Positions 26,004 to 35,245 of a stretch of DNA of 64,000 nt are shown piece after piece. A model generated the notes under the pieces. That model saw nothing but the letters and a program-made list of their open reading frames with translations. It made no database searches and was not told the DNA's origin. Within the stretch, counting starts at the first letter, position 1. Each line of letters starts with the position of its first letter. The stretch is from Chthonomonadia bacterium (lineage in GTDB: Bacteria > Armatimonadota > HRBIN16), in NCBI GenBank assembly GCA_013314755.1, contig JABUFA010000005.1, positions 62,001 through 126,000 of the forward strand. Direction: 5' to 3'. A program made the translations under genes and the position numbers.

Positions 26004-27140
26004 CTACCTTTCGGCTACTACCTTCACACGGCTTTCCACAGTGGGGTCTATTTGCACTCCCAGCCCGGGTGATTGGGGCACGTGGATTTGTCCCCCGTGC
26101 GGCTGAAGCGTGTCGCCGGTAAAACGGTCCGCAAGGAACTGCGGAGCGTTCAGCGCGCAGGGGAAGCGTATCTCTGCCCAGCTGTAAAGGTGCAACGCCG
26201 CTGCGAGGGCGATGTCCGGGTCGGTCAGTCCCGAACCGAGCACCAGCAAGCCGTTCTCCTTCAGCAGGTTCACAATCTGGCAGGAGTACCACAGACCTGC
26301 GTTGCGTGCAGGCTTCAGGGCGATGCCGTCCATCATGCCCAGCGCGATGAACTCTGCCGTTTCCACTGGTGACAGGATACCTTCGTCCATCAGGATAGGC
26401 AAGGCGCCCTGCCGACGCAGAGTCTGGTAGGCACGGATCTGCGCAGGGGGCAGGGGCGACTCCAGCACATTGACGCCGGCGTCTGCGAGGCGAGGGGCAA
26501 CCTGCAGAGCGGTTTCTAACGTATAGCCGGTGTTGGCATCCGCCCACAGGAAGCAATCGGGGGCGTTCCGGCGTACCATCTTTGCTAACTGAACGTCATA
26601 ATCCGGCGTCTGGGGCGAACCCACTTTGATGTTGAAGTGGCGATATCCCCGTCTGAGACCCTCTTCCATCTGCCTTTCTGCCTCGTCCATATCGGGCGAC
26701 GCCACCGTCCAGCTGAGGGTGAGTGTGATGCAGGATGACCCACCCAGCAGCTGCGAGACCGACAATCCACGCTTCCTGCCCGCGAGGTCATAACAGGCGA
26801 TATCGATTCCCGCCTTGCACATGGGCTGACCGGTGGAGAAGGCGGGCTTAATCGCTTCGTGCATTCGGGCGTGAATCTGCTCGATATCTTCGGGGTCGGC
26901 GCCGAGTATCGCTGGCGCAAGGTAGTGTCGAAGGGTGGTCTCCACCGTTTCCGGCGTCTCGTACGACCATGTGGGCATAGGAATCGCCTGTCCCCAGCCC
27001 TGATTGCCCTCGTCATCTGTGAGGCGAATCAGTATGGAGGGGCGTCGTGCCACGCCGTCCGCGCCCGGCTTGAGGAACTTGAATGCGCCAGCCACGCGAT
27101 AGTCCACCCGGCACATCTCCACGCGCACGATACGGCTCAT
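26004..27140 (-). CDS. Enolase-superfamily enzyme (mandelate racemase/muconate lactonizing group)
   Basis: A 378-residue enzyme with the N-terminal capping domain and a TIM barrel. The K-x-K-like motif HFNIKVGSP, metal ligands in LWADANTGYT (D), VLESPLPP (E) and ILMDEGI (D/E), and the late KPARNAGLW region match sugar-acid dehydratases and dipeptide epimerases of the superfamily. The exact reaction cannot be told from sequence. Gene order with an oxidoreductase on the same strand (18 bases away) suggests sugar or sugar-acid catabolism. Confidence 0.8.
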   Translation of the reverse strand: MSRIVRVEMCRVDYRVAGAFKFLKPGADGVARRPSILIRLTDDEGNQGWGQAIPMPTWSYETPETVETTLRHYLAPAILGADPEDIEQIHARMHEAIKPAFSTGQPMCKAGIDIACYDLAGRKRGLSVSQLLGGSSCITLTLSWTVASPDMDEAERQMEEGLRRGYRHFNIKVGSPQTPDYDVQLAKMVRRNAPDCFLWADANTGYTLETALQVAPRLADAGVNVLESPLPPAQIRAYQTLRRQGALPILMDEGILSPVETAEFIALGMMDGIALKPARNAGLWYSCQIVNLLKENGLLVLGSGLTDPDIALAAALHLYSWAEIRFPCALNAPQFLADRFTGDTLQPHGGQIHVPQSPGLGVQIDPTVESRVKVVAER

Positions 27141-27158
27141 CGTCCGTCTCCCGCCTTC

Positions 27159-28274
27159 CTATGTTTTGGGTGGTGCAGGGTGGCGTTTGATGTTCGCCCG
27201 CAATCCATCGGTGGTGTAGAAGGGGTCATCGGGCGAGAGAGGCAGGGTAACCCGCTGTCCGGTGCTGGCGGATTTGTAGATGGCGGTGATAACCTCCAGA
27301 CTTTTGCGCGCCTCGGCGCCGCTGACCTCTGGCTGTCTGCCCGTGTGGATGGCATCCAGCACATTCTGCAACTGCGCGGCATGACCTCCATACGGAGAGA
27401 CAGGTGCGGTGTCTGCGATGGTACGCAGTTCCTCGATACGCTGGGTATCCGGTTCCCCGAACCCATTGGGAAACGGGCGCATGGCGAAAATGTTCAGCGC
27501 AGGCAGGGTCAGGTCGGCGTGCTCGCAGGTTATCTCGATGCGGTCGGTGTTCTGATGGGCGCAAACGGTGTTAACGAGGCTTGCCATCGCCCCGCTCTCG
27601 AAGCGCAGGATGGCGCACGAAAGGTCTTCTACCTCCACATCGTGCGTGTAGGTATCCATCTCGGCGTATACGCTAACCACTCGCTCCCCGGCAAGCCAGA
27701 GCATGGCGTCGATCATGTGCACGGCGTGGTTGATGGTCACACCTCCGCACTCTTTGTCCCATGTTCCTCGCCACCAGAGGTCGTAATAGCTTCTGCCTCG
27801 CCACCACAGGCAATCGGACTTCGCCAGCACCAGCCTGCCCATCGCGCCGCCCTTCAGCAGGTGCTTTGCCTTCAGAAACTCGGGGCGGTAGCGATTCTGG
27901 AAAACACCTGCCAGCACTCTACCCGCACGTTCGGCTGCGGCAATCATCTGGTCGCAGTCGGCTAAGGAGGGGGCAATGGGCTTCTCCACCCACACATGCT
28001 TGCCTGCCTGCAGAGCATCTATAGCGATGGACGCATGATTGAACGGAGGGGTGCACACCGAAACGAGGTCGATATCCTCGTTCGCCAGCATCTCTCGATA
28101 GTCGCCATACGCGCGCACCGACTCCCCAATCTGCCGGGCAAACTCCTGCGCCTTCTCTACGAACACATCCGCCACCGCAACCACTTCACACTGGTCGGCA
28201 AACTGCTGGTAAGCGTTCAGGTGCGCGTGCGCGATAGAACCGGTGCCCACAATGCCGATGCGAAGCTTTTCCAT
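27159..28274 (-). CDS. Gfo/Idh/MocA-family oxidoreductase
   Basis: A 371-residue NAD(P)-dependent dehydrogenase. The Rossmann motif RIGIVGTGSIAHAHLNAYQ opens the protein, and VSVCTPPFNHASIAIDALQAGKHVWVEKPIA includes the catalytic EKP motif. The C-terminal beta-sheet domain (GVTINHAVHMIDAMLWL, with the conserved H-x3-D) is normal. ATG 28274 is chosen by homology to the usual start; longer in-frame versions add non-homologous sequence. Probably acts on a free sugar or polyol, with the neighbouring enolase-superfamily enzyme. Confidence 0.88.
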   Translation of the reverse strand: MEKLRIGIVGTGSIAHAHLNAYQQFADQCEVVAVADVFVEKAQEFARQIGESVRAYGDYREMLANEDIDLVSVCTPPFNHASIAIDALQAGKHVWVEKPIAPSLADCDQMIAAAERAGRVLAGVFQNRYRPEFLKAKHLLKGGAMGRLVLAKSDCLWWRGRSYYDLWWRGTWDKECGGVTINHAVHMIDAMLWLAGERVVSVYAEMDTYTHDVEVEDLSCAILRFESGAMASLVNTVCAHQNTDRIEITCEHADLTLPALNIFAMRPFPNGFGEPDTQRIEELRTIADTAPVSPYGGHAAQLQNVLDAIHTGRQPEVSGAEARKSLEVITAIYKSASTGQRVTLPLSPDDPFYTTDGLRANIKRHPAPPKT

Positions 28275-28429
28275 CGTGTTTCTGCCCCCACATCCAGACA
28301 TACCTGCTGGTATATTCGCCCTCGGCAGGGAGCCGTCCTGCGCCTTTAGCAGGATTAAACGGTTCGGGAGATGAATCGTGCTTTCGCCCACCTTGGCTGG
28401 GAGCGCACAGATATTCGGGGGAGTGGAGC

Positions 28430-29350
28430 ATGAAACTGCGACTGATACACATGGTTGGCAAGTTAGTCAGGGTGCAGTACGGTGACGTTACCGTGCTGGA
28501 ATACCACTATCAGCCCGACGTGCCGCCAGAGGAAAGTCCCAAACCGTATATCCATCCGCTGGCGACGCCGCAGGGGGACGTGCTTTCTCTCTATCGCCCG
28601 CACGACCACCCCTGGCACCATGGACTGTACTTCGGTTGGGCGTCGGTGAACGGTGTGAACCTGTGGGGCGGCGCTTCCTACGTGCGCGGTCAGGGATACG
28701 TGAACCGTCATGACCACGGCGCGATGATTCACGAAGGATGGGACAGGCTGACAGTAGATAAGGCGGGCGTTTGGATGGAGGAACGGATACTCTGGCGGGA
28801 CGTGGAGGCTCGCCCGATGGCGCGTGAGCGGCGAACGCTGGTGGTGTACCACCCGCAGAACGATAATAGCCTGTTGGTTACCCTGCAGGCAGAGGTGCGA
28901 GCCGAGCCGCAGCAGGCTCCCCTGCGCTTCAGCTCACCCATGATAGAGGGGCGGCCAGACCCTTCGGGCTACAGCGGGCTGACCCTGCGCCTGCCGCGCA
29001 GCATGACCGGAGGCGAGATGTTCAACTCTGAAGGCTCTACGGGCGATGCGGTGATGGGGCAGCGGGCGCGATGGGTGTGTTATACGGGCGGGCTGGACGG
29101 CTCGTGCAAGGTATGCAGTGTGGCAATATTTGACCATCCGAGCAACCCGCGCCATCCGGTGCATTTCTTCGTGCGCACCGTGCCCTATGGCGTGTTGAAC
29201 CCCGCCCTGTGCTGGGACGAGGTGTACGTGCTGGAGGCAAGTCAGGCTCTGCGCCTCGCTTACGGGGTATGGGTGCATGTGGGCAGAGCCGAACCCGCGC
29301 AGGTGCAGGGCGTTTACGAGCAGTGGTTGCAGTCCGTGAAGGCTCAATAG
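28430..29350 (+). CDS. DUF6807 (PmoA-like) family protein
   Basis: A 306-residue protein with HPLATPQGDVLSLYRPHDHPWHHGLYFGWASVNG, a histidine-rich motif diagnostic of the DUF6807/PmoA family, and GLTLRLPRSM later. The family is common in Planctomycetota and Armatimonadota next to sugar oxidoreductases; it is named from a methane monooxygenase subunit similarity but its role is unknown. It starts after GGAGTGGAG and is divergent from the Gfo/Idh/MocA gene. It overlaps the 3' end of the next, oppositely oriented gene by seven bases. Confidence 0.82.
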   Translation: MKLRLIHMVGKLVRVQYGDVTVLEYHYQPDVPPEESPKPYIHPLATPQGDVLSLYRPHDHPWHHGLYFGWASVNGVNLWGGASYVRGQGYVNRHDHGAMIHEGWDRLTVDKAGVWMEERILWRDVEARPMARERRTLVVYHPQNDNSLLVTLQAEVRAEPQQAPLRFSSPMIEGRPDPSGYSGLTLRLPRSMTGGEMFNSEGSTGDAVMGQRARWVCYTGGLDGSCKVCSVAIFDHPSNPRHPVHFFVRTVPYGVLNPALCWDEVYVLEASQALRLAYGVWVHVGRAEPAQVQGVYEQWLQSVKAQ

Positions 29351-32300
29351 CGCGCCTGCACCCTGAGAGTGCCTCCTTCTGCGCTGAGTCGAATGCGGTC
29401 GCCCTCGAAATCGCGGTGTTCCCGTCCGTTTACCAGCACCCGGCGGATGGGCTTTCTCTTCGGATGGCGCAGATGCAGGAAAACGGTAGTCGGTTGCGAT
29501 GACTCGGACAGCGTGATCTCCGCTTCTATCGTGCCCCGTGCCACCTGAGAGTGGATGCGGTATGTCACCGCACCAAAACGGGTCAGCAGGTTCTGTACGG
29601 CAATCGTTTTGCCGTCGCTCAGCCAGTAGCTAGGCACTAAGGGGGCGAGGTGCAGTTCGCCTTCCCTTTCGGTTGCCAGCATGAAGCGCGTCTGTTGCAG
29701 GAAGTAGCCCGTTTCGTGCGTCTTGTTCCACGCGCCGACGTTGTTGAAGTGTTCCCACAGCCACAGCGTCTCCTCGTTCAGCAGGGAGGCGAGCATGTTG
29801 AAATAGGAGCGGATGAACGGCTTCGCGTCCAGACGCATGGCGTAGATTTCGGGGTTGCGCGTGTAGTAGGGCTGAACCTTAGAGAAACCGCCCAGATTGA
29901 ACCAGTCCTTGCGGTTTTGCTCTGCCGGGTAGTCGAACCAGCCGCTCTCCAGAAAGGCGACGTCTTCCAGATAGTCTATAATCCACTCCGTCTCCTGCGA
30001 GTCGGGGGAGAGCACGCCCTGCGGCACGAGCTGGTGCGCGCCGAGCTCCACGTCGTATGCCCAGCTGCGGTTGGCGTCCTCGCCGGGGAAGAGATAGGCG
30101 GTAGGGGCAGGGCAGTGCACCTGCGAGGGTGAGCCGGGTATCCATGCGCCGTTCTGCAGGGGAACGACGGGCATCTGCGCCTGAGTCCGCTTGTAGGCAC
30201 GGAGGATGTCCTTGCGGAACCGCTCCGCATCCTGGAGGAGTTCACTCGCGCCCTGTGTGCCAATATCCGCCAGCGCACGGACAGCATGGTGAAGCCCCGC
30301 ATAGTAGTAGCCGTTGAGCGCGAAGTAGTAGGCGTAGGCGTTCCAGTCAGCCATCACGCCCGGAGGCATCAAGCCGTATTCGGGCACAGGGTTACCGCTG
30401 GCATCACGACGCATGTTTTTCTCGCGCTGGCGCAAGGTCCAGAGGCAGACGTTCTCCACCGCAGGAGCCACCTGGCTCAGCCATTCCCGGTCGCGGGTCA
30501 GCGCATAGTATTCGCCCAACGTCCACAGGTGCCAGCCTGTTCCCATCAGCGTGTAGCCAGTGGTTAGGTAGCCTGCCGGGTGATAACGATGCACGAAATA
30601 GTCCAGCGCACGCCTGGCGAACTCGCGATGCCCCAGCAGTAACATGCCACGGATGACCGAATGCGCCTCGCTCTCCAGCGGACCATAAGCCATAGAGGCA
30701 ATCCACGCTGCGACGCGCCTGCCATCCTCTTCGTTGCGGGCGGCGAGCAGGCAGTGTACCTGTGAGGCGCGGATGACGTTGAGCAAAAGGGGGTCCGGTA
30801 TCTCAATGTGCGTGGCACTGCTCATCACGTCCCGCCAGTAGCGTTCCGTTCGGGCGAGCGCCGTCTGAATATCGGGGATGGCGAAGGTCTCTCCTGTTTG
30901 CCAGGCGGGCAGAGCCAGCACTATCTGTCGCTTCCCGTTCGGGGGCAGAGCGGTCGTCAGTGAGATGGTGCTGTCCTGCACGCTGCTGTTCCATCCAGCT
31001 TCTGCCGGGCGCACCACTGCGCTGACCTTCCCATCGTGCAATATCGCATAGCCGTCGGGCAGGGCAGAAACCTCCGCCTGAGGCTGAATGTTGAGGTTGA
31101 CCTGTGCGCTGGCTGGCTCGTCTGACCTATTTTCTGCTTCCACAAGAGCGAGGCAGAGGGCGTGCTGATAGAGCCATCCGTTCGAGTCGGGCAGGGGAGC
31201 GTCGTCCAGCGGCGCCACGAAGGTGGTTTGGCGATACACAACGTGTCCATCGCGCCAGGTGATGACCGGGATGGGTAGCCAGCCGCCGTGCAGGCGTCGT
31301 TCCGTCCACTGGGCGCGTCCCTCTGCAGGCTGGAGGCGTATCTGCGTTTCGTTGTAGCGTAGAGTGCCGTCCCGCTCCACGATAAACTTGCGGTTATCGC
31401 ACGCGAGTGACAGCAGGATGGGTCCGTTGTTTTGCGCTTTGTGATGCGTCTTCTGCATCGCCTGCGCGAAGGTCTGCTCGGGGAGCTGGCGGACGCGCTG
31501 GAGAACGGTCTTGCGGCGGGTTGTTCTGCGCTTAAAGTCCTCTATGGTCAGGTTCGGGTCGCGCGAAACGAGCACGCCAGCGTGAGGCACATACGCCGCG
31601 CCATGGGCAAGCACGTCATCCACCGCAACGCCGAAAGCCGTGTCGGGCAGGGCGATACGAAGCACCGTGCGGTCGGCTTTAAGCGTGGAGGTTTTGCTGT
31701 AGCGCACGCGCAGTCGCATGGGGTTCTGTCCATCCCAGGAAATGGTGTGTGTCGTGCCTCCGTCGGTTGTTATCTCACCGTTGTAAACGCGGATGGTGGT
31801 TTCTCGGGGAGATTCCTGCCGAAGCACCAGCTCGGTCTCATCCCAGCGCGAGGAGGTGAAGGCGCGGATGGCGCGTATCCGCACGGGTTCTGCCGAGGGC
31901 GCAAAGGTCCAGCGCACCTTGCGCACGCCGTACATTGCCCCCTGCAGTCCGCGCCAGTCGGGACGGAAGGTCCACTCGCTTTCACGCTGTTCCACCGAGG
32001 CGGGCAGTGGAACCCATCTGCCCTGCCAGTGCGATTCGCCTACCCACGCCTGCAGTTGGACGGGCTCCGACGCCGGCGGTGCGGAGGCGAAGTGCAGATG
32101 CAGTTCCGTAAGACGCCTTCGCTCCAGCCAGTGCAAGCCAATACTGCCGCCCTTTTGCGCGTCCATGGGCACGGTGTACACGCCATCCCCGTCGGGCGGG
32201 AGAGGGGTCTCCAGAAAGAGGTCCTCCGCCAGATACTCTTCGGTGCGTCCGGCTCTGCAGCCCTCGGTGCGCTGGGGGTCGGAAGTCATCACCCGCGCGA

Positions 32301-32853
32301 AGGGAGCGACATCCACCTTGGTCGTTTCGCCCGGCACGCTTCTGGGCTTTGTGGAGCGGGCGAGGCGTGCCTCTGCCCAGTTTGCGCAGTCGCAGGTGAT
32401 ACCGTCTCCCGCGTCGGTGACCACGAGGCGCAGTTCGCCCGCGCCCTCCACGCGGATTCGCACGGGCAAGGGTGGGTCGGTTTCGCGCCTCACGCCGCTG
32501 TCGAACCGCTTTTTACCGTCCACATACACCTGAAACACCACACTGCCGGTTGTGCCCTGTTGCCACTGCACGCCGACTTCCGCCTCGAACAGCGCGTATT
32601 CCCCGTTCAGGTCCACGACGATTTCGCCCGGTGCGTGGTGTCCCAGCCCTTTGGCGTAGGTTTTTTCGCCGATGCGCAGAGGCAGTGGCGTCCCTCCGGG
32701 CGCGTGGGCGCAGGTATCTATTCCCAACTCGCCCCAGCCCTGCTGAAAGACAACGAAACGATGTAGAAGGTCGCTGAGATACTCGGTAGCCGGCTGTGCG
32801 GAGCCGGTGACCGCCAGCGTGGAACCCAGCAGAGAGACCAGACAACACACCAT
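29344..32853 (-). CDS. Large secreted NPCBM-domain glycosidase-like protein
   Basis: About 1169 residues. A hydrophobic N-terminus (LVSLLGSTLAVTGSA) suggests export. Residues about 30-165 form an NPCBM/NEW2 carbohydrate-binding domain (GLGHHAPGEIVVDLNG, VVFQVYVDGKKRFDSG). The later part (about 650-1090) is an alpha/alpha six-barrel-like region with WYALTRDREWLSQVAP-type helices and TGWHLWTLGEYY, as in glycoside hydrolases acting on plant or host glycans. The catalytic residues are not assigned. ATG 32853 is chosen; TTG at 32856 is the alternative, and TAG blocks the frame further upstream. Confidence 0.75.
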   Translation of the reverse strand: MVCCLVSLLGSTLAVTGSAQPATEYLSDLLHRFVVFQQGWGELGIDTCAHAPGGTPLPLRIGEKTYAKGLGHHAPGEIVVDLNGEYALFEAEVGVQWQQGTTGSVVFQVYVDGKKRFDSGVRRETDPPLPVRIRVEGAGELRLVVTDAGDGITCDCANWAEARLARSTKPRSVPGETTKVDVAPFARVMTSDPQRTEGCRAGRTEEYLAEDLFLETPLPPDGDGVYTVPMDAQKGGSIGLHWLERRRLTELHLHFASAPPASEPVQLQAWVGESHWQGRWVPLPASVEQRESEWTFRPDWRGLQGAMYGVRKVRWTFAPSAEPVRIRAIRAFTSSRWDETELVLRQESPRETTIRVYNGEITTDGGTTHTISWDGQNPMRLRVRYSKTSTLKADRTVLRIALPDTAFGVAVDDVLAHGAAYVPHAGVLVSRDPNLTIEDFKRRTTRRKTVLQRVRQLPEQTFAQAMQKTHHKAQNNGPILLSLACDNRKFIVERDGTLRYNETQIRLQPAEGRAQWTERRLHGGWLPIPVITWRDGHVVYRQTTFVAPLDDAPLPDSNGWLYQHALCLALVEAENRSDEPASAQVNLNIQPQAEVSALPDGYAILHDGKVSAVVRPAEAGWNSSVQDSTISLTTALPPNGKRQIVLALPAWQTGETFAIPDIQTALARTERYWRDVMSSATHIEIPDPLLLNVIRASQVHCLLAARNEEDGRRVAAWIASMAYGPLESEAHSVIRGMLLLGHREFARRALDYFVHRYHPAGYLTTGYTLMGTGWHLWTLGEYYALTRDREWLSQVAPAVENVCLWTLRQREKNMRRDASGNPVPEYGLMPPGVMADWNAYAYYFALNGYYYAGLHHAVRALADIGTQGASELLQDAERFRKDILRAYKRTQAQMPVVPLQNGAWIPGSPSQVHCPAPTAYLFPGEDANRSWAYDVELGAHQLVPQGVLSPDSQETEWIIDYLEDVAFLESGWFDYPAEQNRKDWFNLGGFSKVQPYYTRNPEIYAMRLDAKPFIRSYFNMLASLLNEETLWLWEHFNNVGAWNKTHETGYFLQQTRFMLATEREGELHLAPLVPSYWLSDGKTIAVQNLLTRFGAVTYRIHSQVARGTIEAEITLSESSQPTTVFLHLRHPKRKPIRRVLVNGREHRDFEGDRIRLSAEGGTLRVQARY

Positions 32854-32919
32854 CAACCGAATCTACCCCCGCAAGATGTTTGGGAGCTGTTCGCGGTGAG
32901 ACGGAAGGGTTCCTGCTTG

Positions 32920-33110
32920 CTGGCAGCTTTGGAGTGCTGAAGCTTGCTTCAGCAGACCCGAACCTGCCTCAGCAGGTTTCGTTCTGGGTAGCCTGCGATT
33001 TCCAATCGCAAGGTTGTCTTGAAAAACATCCCTTGCGGATGCTGAGTTTGAACCGCTGAAGCATGGCTTCAGCACTCCATAGTAACAGCGATTTCCAATC
33101 GCAAGGGCAA
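32920..33110 (-). repeat. Inverted copy of the palindromic repeat unit
   Basis: Contains TTTGGAGTGCTGAAGCTTGC, the exact reverse complement of a stretch in the 19.3-19.7 kb cluster, followed by GCTGAAGC-x-GCTTCAGC hairpins at about 32936 and 33055, an AACCTGCCTCAGCAGGTT palindrome and GCGATTTCCAATCGC twice. It fills the gap between the glycosidase-like gene and the secreted-protein gene and carries no ORF. Confidence 0.75.
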
Positions 33111-33129
33111 GATAAGAGGGAAAGGCAAC

Positions 33130-33945
33130 CTACTCTCTATGGTTCTGCACCAGCACGCGCTTGCGCACCAGTGCCAGTTCGCGTTCTTCGGCGTCCACGG
33201 CGCGCGCCTCAATGACATATTCGCCATCAGGCACCTGGGTGCTGTTCCAGCGGAAGACGGTCGGGAGCACGTTGGACGTGCCGATGAGTGTGCCGTCTAC
33301 CGCGAAGAACACGAACCGAACTCGTTCCGCGTATTTGGCGGTCACCTCCAGGTTCAGGATACCGTCCACCACCGGCAGCTTCTCGCGCTGGGCGCGGGCA
33401 ACACTGCGTTGAACCGCTTGCTGGGCTTCGGCGTCCAGTCGCTGGGCGATGAACTGTGCGATTTCCGCGCGCCGCGTCTCGTCGTCGGTGGCAATCTGAA
33501 GCACCCACACGTCGCCCACCCTGTAGCGGTAGCCGGGCGGTAGCGAATAGGCGACGCGCCCCTCCTGAATGGTCAGCCGAACGGTACATCCCTGCAGGGG
33601 CAGGGAAAACAGCAGAGAACCCTTCGGCAGGTCGGTCACGAGGGCAGAGGGGTCTTTTCTGTCTGCTGGCACCAGCCTGACCGCATCGCGCCCGTTGTGC
33701 TGAAGGAGCCACGTGCCGTCGGGTTGCAGGGCGGCGCTTGCGGGTGGGAGCTTGCCTGTGGCGAGGCGAGAGGGCAGAGCGATGATGCGCCCGATAACGG
33801 TATATCGCTCTCCGCCGTCGGTGCTGATGCTGACCGTACCGCCGGGCAGGAGCACGATTCGGATGCGCAGAGCCTCCTCTGCCCTCGCCACACTCCAGCT
33901 GAGCAGACAGACGCATAGCAGGGTTGCAACGGGTATTTTCATCAT
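33130..33945 (-). CDS. Secreted protein with Ig-like C-terminal domain
   Basis: A 271-residue protein with a clear signal peptide (MKIPVATLLCVCLLSWSVARA). The middle holds beta-rich sequence (TVRLTIQEGRVAYSLPPGYRY) and the C-terminus (ILNLEVTAKYAERVRFVFFAVDGTLIGTSN..., VPDGEYVIEARAVDAEERE) resembles a bacterial Ig-like domain. I do not recognise a family. Its ATG overlaps the nadA stop (ATGA), so it is translated from the nadA transcript, though a functional link is not evident. Confidence 0.65.
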   Translation of the reverse strand: MMKIPVATLLCVCLLSWSVARAEEALRIRIVLLPGGTVSISTDGGERYTVIGRIIALPSRLATGKLPPASAALQPDGTWLLQHNGRDAVRLVPADRKDPSALVTDLPKGSLLFSLPLQGCTVRLTIQEGRVAYSLPPGYRYRVGDVWVLQIATDDETRRAEIAQFIAQRLDAEAQQAVQRSVARAQREKLPVVDGILNLEVTAKYAERVRFVFFAVDGTLIGTSNVLPTVFRWNSTQVPDGEYVIEARAVDAEERELALVRKRVLVQNHRE

Positions 33946-35069
33946 GCCACAGGGGTAGCCGCCATCTGCTTTGCCGCTTCGGTGACTTCAATCATGCGGT
34001 CTAACGCCACACGCGCCCAGTGGGCGACCTTTTCGGGAACCTTCACCTGGTTGACCACGTTGCCCTGTGCCAGATTCTCCATCGCCCAGCACAGATACGA
34101 CGGGTGGATGCGGTACATCGTCGAGCATGGGCAGACGATGGGGTCCAGGCACATGATGAACTTGTCGGGATGTTCCGCCGCCAGGCGATGCACCAGGTTG
34201 ATTTCAGTGCCCACCGCCCACTTGCTTCCCGGCGGCGACTCGTGGATGACCTTCACGATATATTCGGTGGAACCGTCGCAGTCGGCGGCTTCCACCACCT
34301 CGCGCCGGCATTCGGGGTGAACGACCACCTTGATGCCCGGATACATCCTTCGCGCCGCCTGAATCTGCGCTACGGTGAATCGCATGTGCACCGAACAGTG
34401 CCCTCGCCAGAGGATGAGTTTGGCGCGGCGCAGAGCCTCTTCCGTATTGCCCCCCAGCGGAAGGTCGGGGTCCCACACGACCATTTCGGTATCGGGGTCA
34501 ATGCCCATCTTAATGCCGGTGTTGCGTCCGAGGTGCTGGTCGGGGAAGAAGAGCACCTTTTCCGCCTGCCCGAACGCCCACTCCAGGATGGCACGTGCGT
34601 TGGATGAGGTGCACACGATGCCGCCGCGCTCGCCGCAGAACGCCTTGAGGTTGGCGGCGGAGTTCATATAGGTGACGGGCACGATGGTTTCGGGCGGGAA
34701 GAGCGCGGTGAGGTCGCGCCAGCAGGCACGCACCTGATAGATGTTCGCCATATCCGCCATCGAACAGCCAGCGGACATGTTGGGCAAAATCACTTTCTGG
34801 TAGTCCGGGGTGAGGATATCGGCGGTTTCCGCCATGAAGTGCACCCCGCAGAAGACAATGAACTCCGCTTCGGGATGGCGCGTAGCATCCCGGGCGAGTT
34901 TATAGCTATCGCCGCGATAGTCGGCGTGCTGGATTATCTCATCGCGCTGGTAGTGATGTCCCAGAATCACCACACGCTCGCCCAAAGCCTGTTTTGCCCG
35001 GCGGATACGCTCATGCGTTTGCTCGTCGGACAGCTGGGAATACTCAGGTGGCAACGGAGCCTGTACCAT
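33942..35069 (-). CDS. nadA: Quinolinate synthase A
   Basis: NadA condenses iminoaspartate with dihydroxyacetone phosphate to quinolinate in NAD synthesis, using a [4Fe-4S] cluster. The 375 residues show VILGHHYQRDEIIQHADYRG, FCGVHFMAETADIL (first cluster Cys), MSAGCSMADMANI, and near the C-terminus DPIVCPCSTMYRIHPSYL (last cluster Cys), plus VHPECRREVVEAADCDGSTEYI. Normal length for the long form. nadB and nadC are not in the window. Start has GGACAGGAGAAG before it. Confidence 0.95.
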   Translation of the reverse strand: MVQAPLPPEYSQLSDEQTHERIRRAKQALGERVVILGHHYQRDEIIQHADYRGDSYKLARDATRHPEAEFIVFCGVHFMAETADILTPDYQKVILPNMSAGCSMADMANIYQVRACWRDLTALFPPETIVPVTYMNSAANLKAFCGERGGIVCTSSNARAILEWAFGQAEKVLFFPDQHLGRNTGIKMGIDPDTEMVVWDPDLPLGGNTEEALRRAKLILWRGHCSVHMRFTVAQIQAARRMYPGIKVVVHPECRREVVEAADCDGSTEYIVKVIHESPPGSKWAVGTEINLVHRLAAEHPDKFIMCLDPIVCPCSTMYRIHPSYLCWAMENLAQGNVVNQVKVPEKVAHWARVALDRMIEVTEAAKQMAATPVA

Positions 35070-35160
35070 CTTCTCCTGTCCTTTCTACGCTATGCACCAG
35101 TCCCGGTTGCACGGGACGGGGATGTTGGCGCACAGCACATGATGTGGTTTTCTGTGCTTA

Positions 35161-35190
35161 AGTATACCGAAGGACAGAAGCAAGATGCAA
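35161..35190 (-). promoter_or_regulatory. nadA promoter
   Basis: On the minus strand TTGCAT (35185-35190) and TATACT (35161-35166) are separated by 18 bases. It gives a leader of about 90 bases before nadA. Confidence 0.5.
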
Positions 35191-35245
35191 TACCGCTGAG
35201 CAGGAAGGGGGGTATGGAAGCCACACCCCCGCATACTCCCTCCGC

